Notes: generated by a model from the letters alone, not told the origin. A stretch of 64,000 bases of DNA from Symsagittifera roscoffensis (GCF_963678635.1 NC_087065.1:4324020-4388019), one strand, 5' to 3'; shown: positions 10,697 to 22,469, counted from the first letter of the stretch. Numbers and translations are program-made.

Positions 10697-12480
10697 TCAG
10701 AAAATGTTGACTTCAGTGATTGTTAGCAAAATAATGGCTCTGATTACTGCTCTATATTGCACCATCAGCATTAAGGGCTTCACATCCTTTGGTGATTGAA
10801 TTGACAAACACCTCTCACTATCCAGGGGCTTGCCCTTACCCTCGATGATCTTGCACAAGGCGTCTGAAGCCAACTTTGCGGAGCAATTTTCAGGGTACTG
10901 ATTTTTCAGCCTTTGCGCCTTATTAGTTTCCATAGCCTTCTCAAATTGCTCCCAGCTAGATGTACTCCCAAAAACCCTGTGTAAAGTGCCCTGGATAACA
11001 CTACGCTTATAATGAGTTGGGGCGCAACTTTTATAGTTCAGTATAGTCACTGTATTTGTTGGTTTTTGATACCAACTGCAAGTTACACGCGTACCCTGCG
11101 ATACATTTATGTTCAAATCCAGGAATGGAAAATTTACCTCCGAAGTAGTTTTCTCTAGAGTGAACTGCAGATTTTGATGAAGAGAATTGGCGGCATTGAG
11201 AAGACAACTCGGCTCCCCTCTGACTGTTCTAACAATTTCATGCACATACCTGAGGAACAATTTCACTTGGGGAGTATTCTTCTCCTTGTTCTTAGCTCGG
11301 CAGCAACTTTCACAGTCCCAGACTATCTCGGTTATTGATGCGTATACGTCATCGGATATTTTTCCGCGTTTATTTGATACCAATTTCGGCAACTCTCGCA
11401 TTCAACCTCCTTTGATCTAAATGTGACTTTCCTGCTGCAACATGGGCAGAAGCCGTTTTTGTCTTTAATTTGCTGTATCTCCGTTCCCACCGGCATTTCT
11501 TGTCTTAGATCAAACTCGTACTCTTTCAGCCATAAGTTTCCCAAAATTGCAGCGAGGGACGCGCCCATTGCTAAACCATCAACTTGTACATACCATGAAT
11601 CCTTACTAAGGAAATATACTTTGCTGACTTCCATATTCAAAAGCCTTTTCATGGTTGCTCATTGAATTTCAGGAGGAGACTCCTGGCTGTACAGCTTCTG
11701 TAAAGCAATTTCAATTGCCTACTTCAGGGGAACGTTTGTGTGCAAATTTTTCACATAAGGAGATATTATGGTTTCATCCGGATCTAGAGCAATGTTTTCA
11801 ATTGTTTCTCTGGCCTCTTTAGTATTGGTTTCTATATTGGCTCCACCGATGTAGCCAAAAAAGTTTGCAAGCATTTTGTTAAGATTCTCCTACAAACTGC
11901 CTGGAAGTGATAGTACGGGTCATAGGGGTGTCTCAGCCTTGCGTACCTTAGCTAAACCGTACAAACGAGCTCATTATGCAAAAACCAAACCCCTTATCAA
12001 AAGGCACAGCCAGCAACCCATTATCGTTGAGATACTTCCTCGTTTTTTCAACGGCTTTGTCTCTTGGGGTTTGCCTTACGTTTTTTGCATATGCCTTTGC
12101 CGCGGCTTCTATTTCACATAAAGTTTCACCAGATGTTTTTTGTTTTTCCAACTGTCAGAGGAAAATGTCGATATCCGGCAAAAAATGTGTTTCGTTAAAT
12201 TTGTCTCTAATGGGATGCTTCGGGCCCATTGATAGCACTTCATATACCCATCCAGGCAGTTCCATGTTATCAAGTACCTTGACTGATTGCTCATTTCTCA
12301 CCCCAAGAGGTTTATCTTGTCTCTCGGACAGTTTTTCTAACTGAAAATTTAGTCCCAAATTATTTTTGATTTTTCATTCAAAACCAAATTTACTTGCTTA
12401 TCAAAGAAGGCAGAGTTCCTCTGATTATCCGGTTTCTCAATATTAAAGTGCAATTTAGGTGTAGTTTATTCGCTGCCTGT
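10697..12480 (-). pseudogene. Penelope-like reverse transcriptase, dead copy, unit 1
   Basis: Reading down the minus strand, the RT appears in order. First come MELPGWVYEV and LSMGPKHPIRDKFNETHFLP (12155-12358), then YLNDNGLLAVPFDKGFGFCI (11948-12151). Next is PYVKNLHTNVPLK with a stop, then LYSQESPPE (about 11660-11790). Then WYVQVDGLAMGASLAAILGN (motif B, within 11332-11652), then the Cys block CPCC..ECESC..WY, and after a frameshift KISDDVYASI..WDCESC. RYVHEIVRT follows at the catalytic position, then FPFLDLNI and CSWYQKPTNTVTILN. These are standard PLE motifs. The catalytic YVDD is replaced by YVHE, several stops and frameshifts interrupt the frame, and the GIY-YIG domain follows in another frame. 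The element cannot be autonomous. Confidence 0.8.
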
Positions 12481-12873
12481 AACACAATCTGCCAGTAACA
12501 CAAGCTCTGGGTCACCACTCACAGTTCTCACAATATCATCAACTTATTTTAAGAAAAGTTTAACTCCCACTTCAGATTGATCATTTTAACGTTGCTCTCT
12601 GCATGCCTTGCAACACAAGACTGTATCAAAAATGATTGCACATTCGGATTACACTGTTGATACCAATTCAAGCAAGCTTTGACATTGAGGGCAAACATCA
12701 TTTTGGTCTTTTATTGGATTACTTATTTGTAGTACCACCCTTTTTAACACTGGTTCGTACTTTTTTAGCCACAAATTGGCTAAAAAGACAGCAAGGGAAG
12801 CTTGCATAGCTAGACCGTCTTTTTGTATATACCACAGATTATTGCATTTAAAGTGTAATTTGCCTACTCCCAT
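12480..12873 (-). pseudogene. Second, truncated Penelope RT fragment, unit 1
   Basis: It lies just upstream (minus strand) of the long RT copy and repeats only the middle of the protein. The order is LWYIQKDGLAMQASLAVFLA (motif B), NLWLKKYEPV, QNDVCPQC (start of the PHD-like block), CCKACREQR (end of the block), then KLFLK-stop-VDDIVRTVSGDPE. The catalytic tyrosine codon has become a stop (TAA), but here the two aspartates survive, unlike the neighbouring copy. Partial tandem copies of this kind are characteristic of PLE insertions. The unit 2 copy is at 19552-19945. Confidence 0.65.
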
Positions 12874-15800
12874 TCAGATAACTTTCTAATTCAGATAACT
12901 TTCTCTCAGTCGGTGTGCAAAGTCCGTTTAAATTATTGTAGATAATTGTTTTGCTTTGTGCCTCGTGAGTTTATTATTTTTGGCCTGCAAAACAATGACT
13001 ACTTTAGTTCTGGCCAGTGTTTAGCTCAGAAAAAATTAACAGGAAGAATGAGTTTGGAAAAATGTGTGAGACTAATTAACTTCCATAAAATTGCAAATAC
13101 CTGTAGATACGCTGAAATTTGTGATAAACTGTCTGAAAAACAACCTAATACTTGATTTTTTGAAGCTTAGGGTCACCGAAAACGGGTTTTTTTCCTAAAA
13201 AGCGATGCAATTTTTTAGTTGAAAATGCTATCCTTTTAGACTTCAAGGGCTTTAAAGGACAGAAAAATGTTTTATTAGATGGTGGTGCCCAACAATTGTT
13301 GTAAAAGAACTCAAATCCAGAGAAAAAACAAAAAAATAACGCAAATATAATGGAGTGCAGGCTGTGTTTTTTAAAAAAGGATTAGTTTTTGCATATTGAC
13401 GAAAAAAACTCACAGAACAAAACTGGAACAATTATTGAAATCAGCTCAATTTTTTTGAAAGATGCAACCACTGATGTTGAGATGCTGAACCTTGAGTTAG
13501 ATTCGAACAAAAAATTACTTGCCATGAACAACAAAAACGAAAAAAAGTGATCATATATAATCTAGGATGAGATGAGCTTGTGGGCAACCCACCAGATTGA
13601 ACGGTCGAGCTAAGGTACACGAGACTGAGATCATCATACGAACAGTTTGTAATTTTTCCGATTAGCTACTATGAAAACTTAAATAGCAAGTTTGCAAAAT
13701 TTTTTGACAATATCGACGAAGCTAACACTAAAGAGACAAAGAATCCAATGAAACCACTGCTCTAGATCCGGATGAAGCAATAGTATCTTGACGTAAAAAA
13801 AATTAAACACCAACTTTTCCCTTTAGGAAGCTATTGAAAAGGATTTACAGAAGCTGTACAGCCAGGAGTCTCCTCCGGAAAATCAAAAACTAACACTGAA
13901 AAAGTGTTAGAATATGGCGTTTTTCATGTGTAATGATTCACGGTTTTTTCTTATTGATGGTCTAGCAGTGAACTTTTCAATGTGGTAATTTTTGCAAACT
14001 CATGTCTGAAAGAGTATGAACTCATTTTGAAACAAGAAATACTGGTGGGGGCGCTGCTACAGCCAATGTATGACCAAAATGATATGTGCAATTTTTGCAG
14101 CAGAAAAGTTTAATATAGATCACGGGTGTTGAGTGAGAGAGATGACAAAACTGGTATCATCTTAAATTTTGAAGACCACGCAATGATTTATACATATCAA
14201 AAGCCAAAAAAAACTGGTCCACTAGTGTAGTTTTAGTTTTTCATCAGGGAATTTTTTGCGACAGTAGTGCTCAACACAGAACCTATCATAACATGTTCCT
14301 TTTTCATTTCAATTTGTTTTTGGTCGAAGAATACAAAAACGACCTGTAAATCAGCAGAGCTACGCTCACTGAAGTTATCGACTTCAAGCTAAAATGAATG
14401 TAACAGCCGTCCGCTTATGTAACATATGAGCTTAAGAGAAATAGGCCCTATAACCATTAGCTCAAGGGTAAGGGTCACTAAATCTTTTGTTTTTGCACCT
14501 CAATCTGTCGGAGCCAATTGCTTAAAAGCTACTACTAAACTTTTAGCTTAAAGGCTTCTACCAAAAAACTCATCGCACTAGAAAAAGCAAGTCCCCATAG
14601 CTTGGTATCTAAATAAATATAACACGCGAACGCCGTTAAGAACAGGTTCGGAAAATCAAGTAGGTTCGGACCATTAGTTTTTATTGGACGGTGGACCTTT
14701 GATCCATTTCAGATGGTTCAACCTACAACCTGCTTTAGCTCAAAATAACTCTATGAAGTTCACTCTACAAATTAAATTCAGTACTCATATAGTAACTAAG
14801 GCTCAGGAATTGTTCATAAAGTAATTAAGACAACTCAAGAAAATTAATAATGATGATAAGTTTTAACTCAAAAAAATATATTATCTGGACCGTTTGGTTG
14901 GTTCATTCGTCGACATTCCCAATCAAAGTGTTCTTTTGATCAGCGATGGTACTCTCGTAAGAATTATTGGAGTTCTCTATCGGAACCAAGACAATTTTAC
15001 TCGAGTGGGTTGTTATCGGACAAATTGCGAATATCAATTTGGTTCCAGACCAATTTTTTGTCAACTTTACTGCACTTGGTAATCCGTTCTTCTGATATTC
15101 TGATTTTTTAATTTTAGTTGATGCGTTAAACTTGAGCATGACATGGCTAATTCGAATTTTTCAAAAACACCATTTCACATAAAAGTCAAAATAAAATTTT
15201 AAGATATGAACGACTGATACTTTTTAGTTAGAAAAAAACCTGAATTTGCGCCTAATATTTTCCACTAGTGTAGCTGTAGTTTTCAGTCAAGAAATCCTTT
15301 GCAACAGTGCTGCTTAACGCAGAATCTTTCATAACATGTTTTTCTTTCGTTTTGATTTATTTTTGGTGAAAGTATATAAAATGGACCTGTAAACCAGCGG
15401 AGTTTCACTCAGCGAAAATATCAGTTTTAAGGTAAAAGGAATTGATAGTTGATTCCGAGTCTGGCATTTAACTCCGATACTATTAAGGAGAATTGAAAAT
15501 TGTAAATTCAAAAATTTTATTTGTTTTTGTTCGTCGCCAGGATTATTATAAATTACGGGCATGAAAAAAAAAGATGTCAATCACAACTTGAACATCATTT
15601 TTACAAAAGTTAACAAATCAAATTCAAACAACAGTTATTACGTTGTCCACTACCTCGTCATTAAACAACAATTGTGCCAGTCGGTCATATTTGGGAAATT
15701 GAACTTGATTTGGAATTTTAATCTTGATTTCGGGGACAAAAGTTATTTTTGAAAAATTCGAATCGAACATGTCATGCTCAAGTCTTGAAAATTAGAAGTT

Positions 15801-17461
15801 AATTATATCAGAAGAAAAGTATCAGAAATGCAGGAAAATTGATGAAAATCAGTCTAGAATAAAATTTCTGTTCGCAATTTTAGTGCAATCAACAACTCGA
15901 GTAGAAGTGCTTTGTTTCTGATAGAGGAGAACGCGACAACTTACGAGAGTATCATCGTTGGGCGAGAGAGTATATTGATTGGGCAGGCGGACGAATGAAG
16001 CTGCCCAATGGTTCAGAAGATTAAATTTATTGATAAAAAACAACTTAAAACAAAGAGAGTTGCTATACTTATTTTAATTATCTGATTCTAGAGTCGCGTC
16101 ACTATATGAGTACTTAATAAAAATTATCGAGTGCATTATGCATGATTATGTTGAGATACAACAAATTTTAGTTTGATCCATCTAAAATGGATCAAAGGTC
16201 CGCTGTCTATTAAAAACTAATGCTATACTAGAGCTTTCAACCCTGTTTTTAGTGGCGTTCGCGTGTTTTAGGTATTTAGAGACCTAGCCATGGGGGCGTT
16301 CTTATTTCTAGAGTGGGGGGTTTTCTGGTAGTGGCTCTTAAGCGGTAACATGATTTGTATCCTCATGTCTTACGCGAATCGAAATGGCTCCGACTGAATG
16401 AGGTATAAAAACTCAAGAGATAGTGTCCCTGACTCTTAAGCCAATGGTTATAGGGTCTATTTTTCTTAACGTCATTTGTGACTTGAGTAGACTATTGTTA
16501 ATAATTGATTTATTTTTCTTATTATTTTTCAGTTTTGTTTTGTTTTATTTTACGATTCACACAATTTTTTTTTTCTAGAACGTATCATACTTTCGTGGTC
16601 AAATATAGGACTGTCTGGCCATCATAGGTGGTGTGACAACCACAAAACGTGAGCCTATAACCCACTCTAGACCTCAGTTCGGGTTCACAAATTTTTCGGG
16701 GAAGGCATGCAGGTTTTTGATTTCCCTTTTTGAAATTAATTTGAGCTCCAGTTAATTGCCGCACTTTGGATGCCAGTAGCTGCGATGAATTTCCTCGATA
16801 TTGTAACGTTAAAATGGGAAGTGCGTATTTCGGCAATGACTATTGTTTCGGTTTTGGTGCAGAAATGTCCACGATTTTTTTCCTTTTATTTTTTTCCGTA
16901 TTCTTTGAGCATTTTTTTCCGGATAATGATTATCCAATCATTGTGTTTGATTAGCACCAAATGCCTGATTGAATTACTTCCACACTTAGGTTATCCCAAA
17001 CACCTGATAAACTGCTCCCTCAATTGTATTTTTTTTGTACCGCAGAGGAGCATAATTTCTGAACTTCAGTTTTGTACTATTGTCAATGGGTATCTGATAC
17101 CAATCAGATGTGACTTTTTTCCGTGAAACCCAATTCAAGAAATTTTTGCCAAAAAGTAAATTTCAAACGTTTTTGCAACTACGTGCATTGTCAGTATTTT
17201 TACAATAAACTAATTTAAATGACGATAAAACATCAATTTACAAATGTTAATTACAATAATTCACATACAATTTGGTTCTAAGCCATCATAGTAAAAAAAT
17301 TAGCCAATCACAGTTGATCTCTAAATTACTATTAAAATTAAAAAAATTTTAACCTCTAAAATTTATTAAACATTTAAAAATTATCTTGTCTGGAAGTTTC
17401 TGAGTCATAATTTCGGTTTAGACATGTACGTTTTAAACTAAAAATCAAAAATATTTTCGGA

Positions 17462-17752
17462 CTAAATTTTCAGTGTTAACTCTCTGCTCCTAAACTCATC
17501 GCGCGTGTTCAAGCCCGGTTTCTGATTCCTGATATGTATTGCCTCTAGTGTTAACATTTTTGTTTGGTTGTTTGACCTATCTATAATTTCCCAACTAAGA
17601 TCTGCGCTATTTCCCTCAAGTTGGCATTGCTGAAAGTGGAGGCCTACCGGTGAGTCTGCTTTATTATGTTCCTCAATTCTAGTGGTCAAATGTCGAACAG
17701 TTTTTCCGACATAGGTGGAAGTGTATCTACTACATGACAGTTTATAAACCAC
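17462..17752 (-). CDS. Penelope-like GIY-YIG endonuclease domain, unit 2
   Basis: Copy of the 10390-10680 nuclease frame in the second tandem unit, one residue different (methionine for isoleucine after NQTK). All visible nuclease motifs (VYKLSC, YVGKT, TRIEEH, LEAIH..NQKPGLN) are intact. It is preceded by the dead RT at 17769-19550 in a shifted frame. Probably not expressed as a functional protein. Confidence 0.75.
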   Translation of the reverse strand: MVYKLSCSRYTSTYVGKTVRHLTTRIEEHNKADSPVGLHFQQCQLEGNSADLSWEIIDRSNNQTKMLTLEAIHIRNQKPGLNTRDEFRSRELTLKI

Positions 17753-17768
17753 TCTTGACTTGAGGTCA

Positions 17769-19550
17769 TCAGAAAATGTTGACTTCAGTGATTGTTAGCA
17801 AAATAATGGCTCTGATTACTGCTCTATATTGCACCATCAGCATTAAGGGCTTCACATCCTTTGGTGATTGAAATGACAAACACCTCTCACTATCCAGGGG
17901 CTTGCCCTTACCCTCGATGATCTTGCACAAGGCGTCTGAAGCCAACTTTGCGGAGCAATTTTCAGGGAACTGATTTTTCAGCCTTTGCGCCTTATTAGTT
18001 TCCATAGCCTTCTCAAATTGCTCCCAGCTAGATGTACTCCCAAAAACCCTGTGTAAAGTGCCCTGGATAACACTACGCTTATAATGAGTTGGGGCGCAAC
18101 TTTTATAGTTCAGTATAGTCACTGTATTTGTTGGTTTTTGATACCAACTGCAAGTTACACGCGTACCCTGCGATACATTTATGTTCAAATCCAGGAATGG
18201 AAAATTTACCTCCGAAGTAGTTTTCTCTAGAGTGAACTGCAGATTTTGATGAAGAGAATTGGCGGCATTGAGAAGACAACTCGGCTCCCCTCTGACTGTT
18301 CTAACAATTTCATGCACATACCTGAGGAACAATTTCACTTGGGGAGTATTCTTCTCCTTGTTCTTAGCTCGGCAGCAACTTTCACAGTACCAGACTATCT
18401 CGGTTATTGATGCGTATACGTCATCGGATATTTTTCCGCGTTTATTTGATACCAATTTCGGCAACTCTCGCATTCAACCTCCTTTGATCTAAATGTGACT
18501 TTCCTGCTGCAACATGGGCAGAAGCCGTTTTTGTCTTTAATTTGCTGTATCTCCGTTCCCACCGGCATTTCTTGTCTTAGATCAAACTCGTACTCTTTCA
18601 GCCATAAGTTTCCCAAAATTGCAGCGAGGGACGCGCCCATTGCTAAACCATCAACTTGTACATACCATGAATCCTTACTAAGGAAATATACTTTGCTGAC
18701 TTCCATATTCAAAAGCCTTTTCATGGTTGCTCATTGAATTTCAGGAGGAGACTCCTGGCTGTACAGCTTCTGTAAAGCAATTTCAATTGCCTACTTCAGG
18801 GGAACGTTTGTGTGCAAATTTTTCACATAAGGAGATATTATGGTTTCATCCGGATCTAGAGCAATGTTTTCAATTGTTTCTCTGGCCTCTTTAGTATTGG
18901 TTTCTATATTGGCTCCACCGATGTAGCCAAAAAAGTTTGCAAGCATTTTGTTAAGATTCTCCTACAAACTGCCTGGAAGTGATAGTACGGGTCATAGGGG
19001 TGTCTCAGCCTTGCGTACCTTAGCTAAACCGTACAAACGAGCTCATTATGCAAAAACCAAACCCCTTATCAAAAGGCACAGCCAGCAACCCATTATCGTT
19101 GAGATACTTCCTCGTTTTTTCAACGGCTTTGTCTCTTGGGGCTTGCCTTACATTTTTTGCATATGCCTTTGCCGCGGCTTCTATTTCACATAAAGTTTCA
19201 CCAGATGTTTTTTGTTTTTCCAACTGTCAGAGGAAAATGTCGATATCCGGCAAAAAATGTGTTTCGTTAAATTTGTCTCTAATGGGATGCTTCGGGCCCA
19301 TTGATAGCACTTCATATACCCATCCAGGCAGTTCCATGTTATCAAGTACCTTGACTGATTGCTCATTTCTCACCCCAAGAGGTTTATCTTGTCTCTCGGA
19401 CAGTTTTTCTAACTGAAAATTTAGTCCCAAATTATTTTTGATTTTTCATTTAAAACCAAATTTACTTGCCTATCAAAGAAGGCAGAGTTCCTCTGATTAT
19501 CCGGTTTCTCAATATTAAAGTGCAATTTAGGTGTAGTTTATTCGCTGCCT
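17769..19550 (-). pseudogene. Penelope-like reverse transcriptase, dead copy, unit 2
   Basis: Near-identical duplicate of the unit 1 RT. ORF pieces at 17769-18473 (C-terminal half of the RT, again YVHE at the active site), 18404-18724 (motif B plus first half of the Cys block), 19020-19223 and 19227-19430 (N-terminal RT) occupy the same relative places with the same frameshifts and stops. Small changes include tryptophan-tyrosine (VWYCESC) where unit 1 has VWDCESC, and QFPENC for QYPENC. Confidence 0.8.
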
Positions 19551-19551
19551 G

Positions 19552-19945
19552 TAACACAATCTGCCAGTAACACAAGCTCTGGGTCACCACTCACAGTTCT
19601 CACAATATCATCAACTTATTTTAAGAAAAGTTTAACTCCCACTTCAGATTGATCATTTTAACGTTGCTCTCTGCATGCCTTGCAACACAAGACTGTATCA
19701 AAAATGATTGCACATTCGGATTACACTGTTGATACCAATTCAAGCAAGCTTTGACATTGAGGGCAAACATCATTTTGGTCTTTTATTGGATTACTTATTT
19801 GTAGTACCACCCTTTTTAACACTGGTTCGTACTTTTTTAGCCACAAATTGGCTAAAATGACAGCAAGGGAAGCTTGCATAGCTAGACCGTCTTTTTGTAT
19901 ATACCACAGATTATTGCATTTAAAGTGTAATTTGCCTACTCCCAT
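19552..19945 (-). pseudogene. Second truncated Penelope RT fragment, unit 2
   Basis: Copy of 12480-12873 with motif B (KDGLAMQASLAVILAN), the cysteine pair VCPQC, and the stop-VDD remnant of the catalytic box. One residue restores ILAN where unit 1 has FLAN. It ends at the junction with the partial third unit. Confidence 0.65.
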
Positions 19946-20012
19946 TCAGATAACTTTCTAATTCAGATAACTTTCTCTCAGTCGGTGTGCAAAGTCCGTT
20001 TAAATTATTGTA

Positions 20013-20143
20013 GATAATTGTTTTGCTTTGTGCCTCGTGAGTTTATTACTTTTGGCCTGCAAAACAATGACTAATTTAGTTCTGGCCAGTGTTTAGCTCA
20101 GAAAAAATTAACAGGAAGAATGAGTTTGGAAAAATGTGTGAGA
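20013..20143 (+). repeat. Truncated third tandem unit
   Basis: Repeats the first 131 bases of the unit (GATAATTGTTTTGCTTTGTG through GGAAAAATGTGTGAGA) and then stops abruptly. From 20144 the sequence is a LINE-type RT. The breakpoint therefore joins the PLE tandem array to a different retroelement. Confidence 0.85.
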
Positions 20144-20149
20144 ATGGGA

Positions 20150-20695
20150 GGAATAAGGCTTGCTGCTTCGGATGACAAAATTGATCCTTTTTCAACTGAT
20201 AACTATCAAAAAAATGTTGTCTAAGCACCCTCAGCGAGCCAAATTTGCAGCTCCAAATCCAGAAAAGTTGGACAGTTTATTCGTAACCGATCTTGACCTA
20301 TACAAAGCGATAATGTCCTTTCCGAACGGATCAGCAGCAGGTCCTTATGAAATAGTTCCTCAAATTTTTAAAGATCTTGTTAGTAAGTCGAATGGCAGTG
20401 CAGGACTTAATTTTCTGAAATCGCTTAATAAGCTGATAAACCTCTTTGGAGATTGCAAAATACCCGAACCCCTAAGACCTTTCTTTTTTGGCGCAAAGCT
20501 TCTCGCCCTCATAAAGATAGACGGAGGGTTGAGACCGATTGCCATAGGCAACACGCTGAGGCGTATCGCGTCTAAATGCGCTGGAAGCAAGGCCCTCTCC
20601 GAGCGACAAAATTTTTTCGGAAACATACAGGTAGGATGCGGTACCAAACGAGGAGCAGAAATAGCTGCGCACTCGTTTCGAAACCTAATTGAACG
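20150..20695 (+). pseudogene. LINE-type reverse transcriptase, 5' part, interrupted
   Basis: The open frame encodes an N-terminal RT segment: FPNGSAAGPYEIVPQIFKDL (the GPD motif, with YE for DG), LRPFFFGAKLLALIKIDGGL and RPIAIGNTLRRIASKCAG, then GAEIAAHSFRNLIER. The phrase K.DGG.RPIA.G.TLRR is typical of a non-LTR-type RT family common in cnidarian and other invertebrate genomes. The frame is broken at 20696 by insertion of a MULE; the matching 3' part resumes at 22470. The element's 5' end is lost at the junction with the tandem array. Confidence 0.7.
20688..20695. repeat. Left target-site duplication of the MULE
   Basis: ATTGAACG immediately precedes the terminal inverted repeat at 20696 and is repeated exactly at 22470-22477 just after the right end. 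Eight bases fits the 8-10 bp duplications made by Mutator-like elements. Confidence 0.8.
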
Positions 20696-20911
20696 GGGAA
20701 ACGGACTTTATCCTCCACGGTCATTATCCTCCAGGCGATATCCTCCACCATTATCCTCCATTTCTCAAACAGGGACTTTTTCCTCTCATTTTTATCCCCC
20801 AATTTTATGAATTTGGATGTTTTCCTCCAATTAGTAAATTCAGTCAAATTATTAGATTATATCCAATATTTGATGAGATTATATCCAATATTTGATCATT
20901 TCAGACAATAA

Positions 20912-21635
20912 ATGGAACTTCCTGATCATTCCGCGTACGGGCAGCCCAATTATATGAAACAAGTTGACTTGGGAACATCTGAAGACGAGCTTTCCTGCAA
21001 TGAAACAGTTTACTTTGAGGAATTTGAGGGTGAACCTAGAAGTTCCACGCCAATAATTGTTGATAGTGACGTTGAAGTACCCGAAACTCCAAGTACCATT
21101 CAACCCGACGAAGAGAATGACGTTTTTATCGACCTTCCTAGTCAAGCTAAGAAAGGGGGCAATTTGGTAGCAGAAGTAACTGGATATGTCTATTCGCATA
21201 AGAGGTCTAATATTTGAACATGCACGGTTCGCACTAAGGAGGTTCGCTGCTACGCCGCCATTAAGAAGGTCGATGGGAAGTATCAAAAATTAGGCCACCA
21301 TAAATGCGAGGCTAGGCCTGGTATAGTTAAGAAAAAGAGAATTGCTTTTGAGTCTAAGAAGCTAGCAAAGTCGCAGCCTTTCAAATCAACGAATGCAATA
21401 ATTGACGATGTTCTTGTTGATTTAGCCGATGAGACACCATCTGGAGCACTTGCTAAGAAAGACTCTATCAGGCGATGTGTTAGTCGAGTTCACCAAGAAA
21501 ACCGCCCGAAACATCCTTTTGATCTGACGTTTAAATTAGAAATTGACCACGTCCCGAGTAATTTTTTGCGTGGTGATATTCGTTCAGGCGATCGCCGACA
21601 TCTCCTATTTGCAACAGAAAATCAAAAAAGTCACT
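20912..21635 (+). pseudogene. FLYWCH-like N-terminal part of MULE transposase
   Basis: Begins MELPDHSAYG and is acidic (TPIIVDSDVEVPETP, QPDEENDVFIDL). It then enters a FLYWCH-type zinc-binding segment: GGNLVAEVTGYVYSHKRSNI, an in-frame TGA at about 21215 where a tryptophan-containing position is expected, TCTVRTKEVRCYAAIKKVDG and GHHKCEA. The frame continues past the stop through KHPFDLTFKLEI and RRHLLFATENQKSH. FLYWCH domains are zinc-finger DNA-binding modules often found at the N-terminus of MULE transposases. The TGA and the missing downstream core make this non-functional. Confidence 0.6.
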
Positions 21636-21644
21636 TAAAGATGC

Positions 21645-22140
21645 GTACTCTTCTGGTGAAACGATCCGCACGTTCCTCCGGAAGGTATTGTCTCTACCGT
21701 TGCTTCCCAGTGAATTGATACGTCGGGCATTTAAACTTTTGAATCAAGAGGCAAAGACCTTCAACGACAATCGTCTCGTAACGTTCATGGAGTACGTCCG
21801 AAAGCAGTGGAATGACTCGAAAATGTTTCCACCTGAGACCTGGTGCCAGTTCATGAAAGGTACTCGCACAAACAATGATCTTGAATCATGGCACCACCGC
21901 ATCAAGCGCGCCATGAATCCGAATGTAAATTTTTATTTTCTCGTGCAGGTACTTTTCAATGAGGCACAGTTGGTTGAAATTAATTTGCGGATCCTGTCTG
22001 TACAGGAGAGCCGAAAAGGCTATGTGGAGAAGCAAAAGCTTTTTTTCGAGGTTTGGAATGCTTTCATTGAAGGCAACATCAGTGCCGGAACCATGCATGG
22101 TGGGTGCTCACGGCTTGTTGGATGTCCGAGTAATTTGTAA
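21645..22140 (+). pseudogene. C-terminal part of MULE transposase
   Basis: Frame DAYSSGETIRTFLRKVLSLP, then PLLPSELIRRAF, FMEYVRKQWN, FPPETWCQFMKGTRTNNDLE and SWHHRIKRAM. The motif TRTNN-LE-WHRR-K is the characteristic C-terminal signature of MULE transposases. It follows the FLYWCH half after a frame change and without the intervening DDE catalytic region (no DGTF-type motif is present anywhere in the element). The element could only have moved in trans. Confidence 0.7.
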
Positions 22141-22469
22141 TTTTGCTGTTTATTATTGCCCTCATTCTTCTGTTTTAACGATACTTTCTTCTAATACATT
22201 CCAATTTGATAATATATTCTATCCCTTAATCTCATTATTTTAGACATTTTAGTACCAGATTCTGATCACTCACCTCACAAAAGCCTTTACAACCTATTTT
22301 CAAAAAAATATTAGTTAAAAAGTTACCCTCAGTGGTCTGAAACTATGATTTTTAGATTCAGCGTCTTTATCCTCCAACATTTGGCGGATAAAGTCCCTCG
22401 GAGGACTTTATCCGCCATGGAGGATATCGCCTGGAGGATAATTACCGTGGAGGATAAAGTCCTGTACCC

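Larger units (their letters stand above)
5863..12940. repeat. 7,078-bp tandem unit, copy 1
   Basis: The sequence from GATAATTGTTTTGCTTTGTG at 5863 to 12940 is repeated at 12941-20012, and its first 131 bases are repeated once more at 20013-20143. Copies 1 and 2 differ only by scattered substitutions and small indels; one example is a 6-base AATTCA deletion in copy 2 near 15620 relative to copy 1 near 8540. That implies a recent duplication. The right edge of each unit ends ...TTTAAATTATTGTA and joins directly to the next GATAATTG. The left edge of copy 1 joins unrelated sequence (GATGAGGTGAGT). Content: PLE fragments in both orientations. Confidence 0.9.
12941..20012. repeat. 7,072-bp tandem unit, copy 2
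   Basis: Head-to-tail second copy of the 5863-12940 unit with the same internal order. It holds a decayed plus-strand RT at about 13070-14130, direct and inverted repeats at about 14215-16510, and a GIY-YIG fragment at 16585-16836. The terminal repeat is at about 17110-17400, the endonuclease at 17462-17752, the dead RT at 17769-19550 and the truncated RT at 19552-19945. Differences from copy 1 are few and are not concentrated in non-coding DNA. The disabling mutations are shared with copy 1, so they predate the duplication. Confidence 0.9.
20696..22469 (+). mobile_element. Mutator-like element with TIRs, internally deleted
   Basis: A 1,774-bp insertion. The left end GGGAAACGGACTTTATCC... 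and the reverse complement of the right end GGGTACAGGACTTTATCC... remain nearly identical for about 55 bases, including CTCCACGGT and CCAGGCGATATCCTCCA. TATCCTCCA-type repeats continue inside both ends. Coding DNA inside reads, first, an acidic N-terminus (20912-21217) and a FLYWCH-like segment, then RRHLLFATENQKSH, then the C-terminal transposase part (21688-22140). Between about 21630 and 21650 the catalytic DDE core appears to be missing. The insertion splits a LINE RT. Confidence 0.8.

Noticed and set aside
20360-20672. Minus-strand ORFs opposite the LINE RT
   Set aside because: Antisense shadows of the RT frame.
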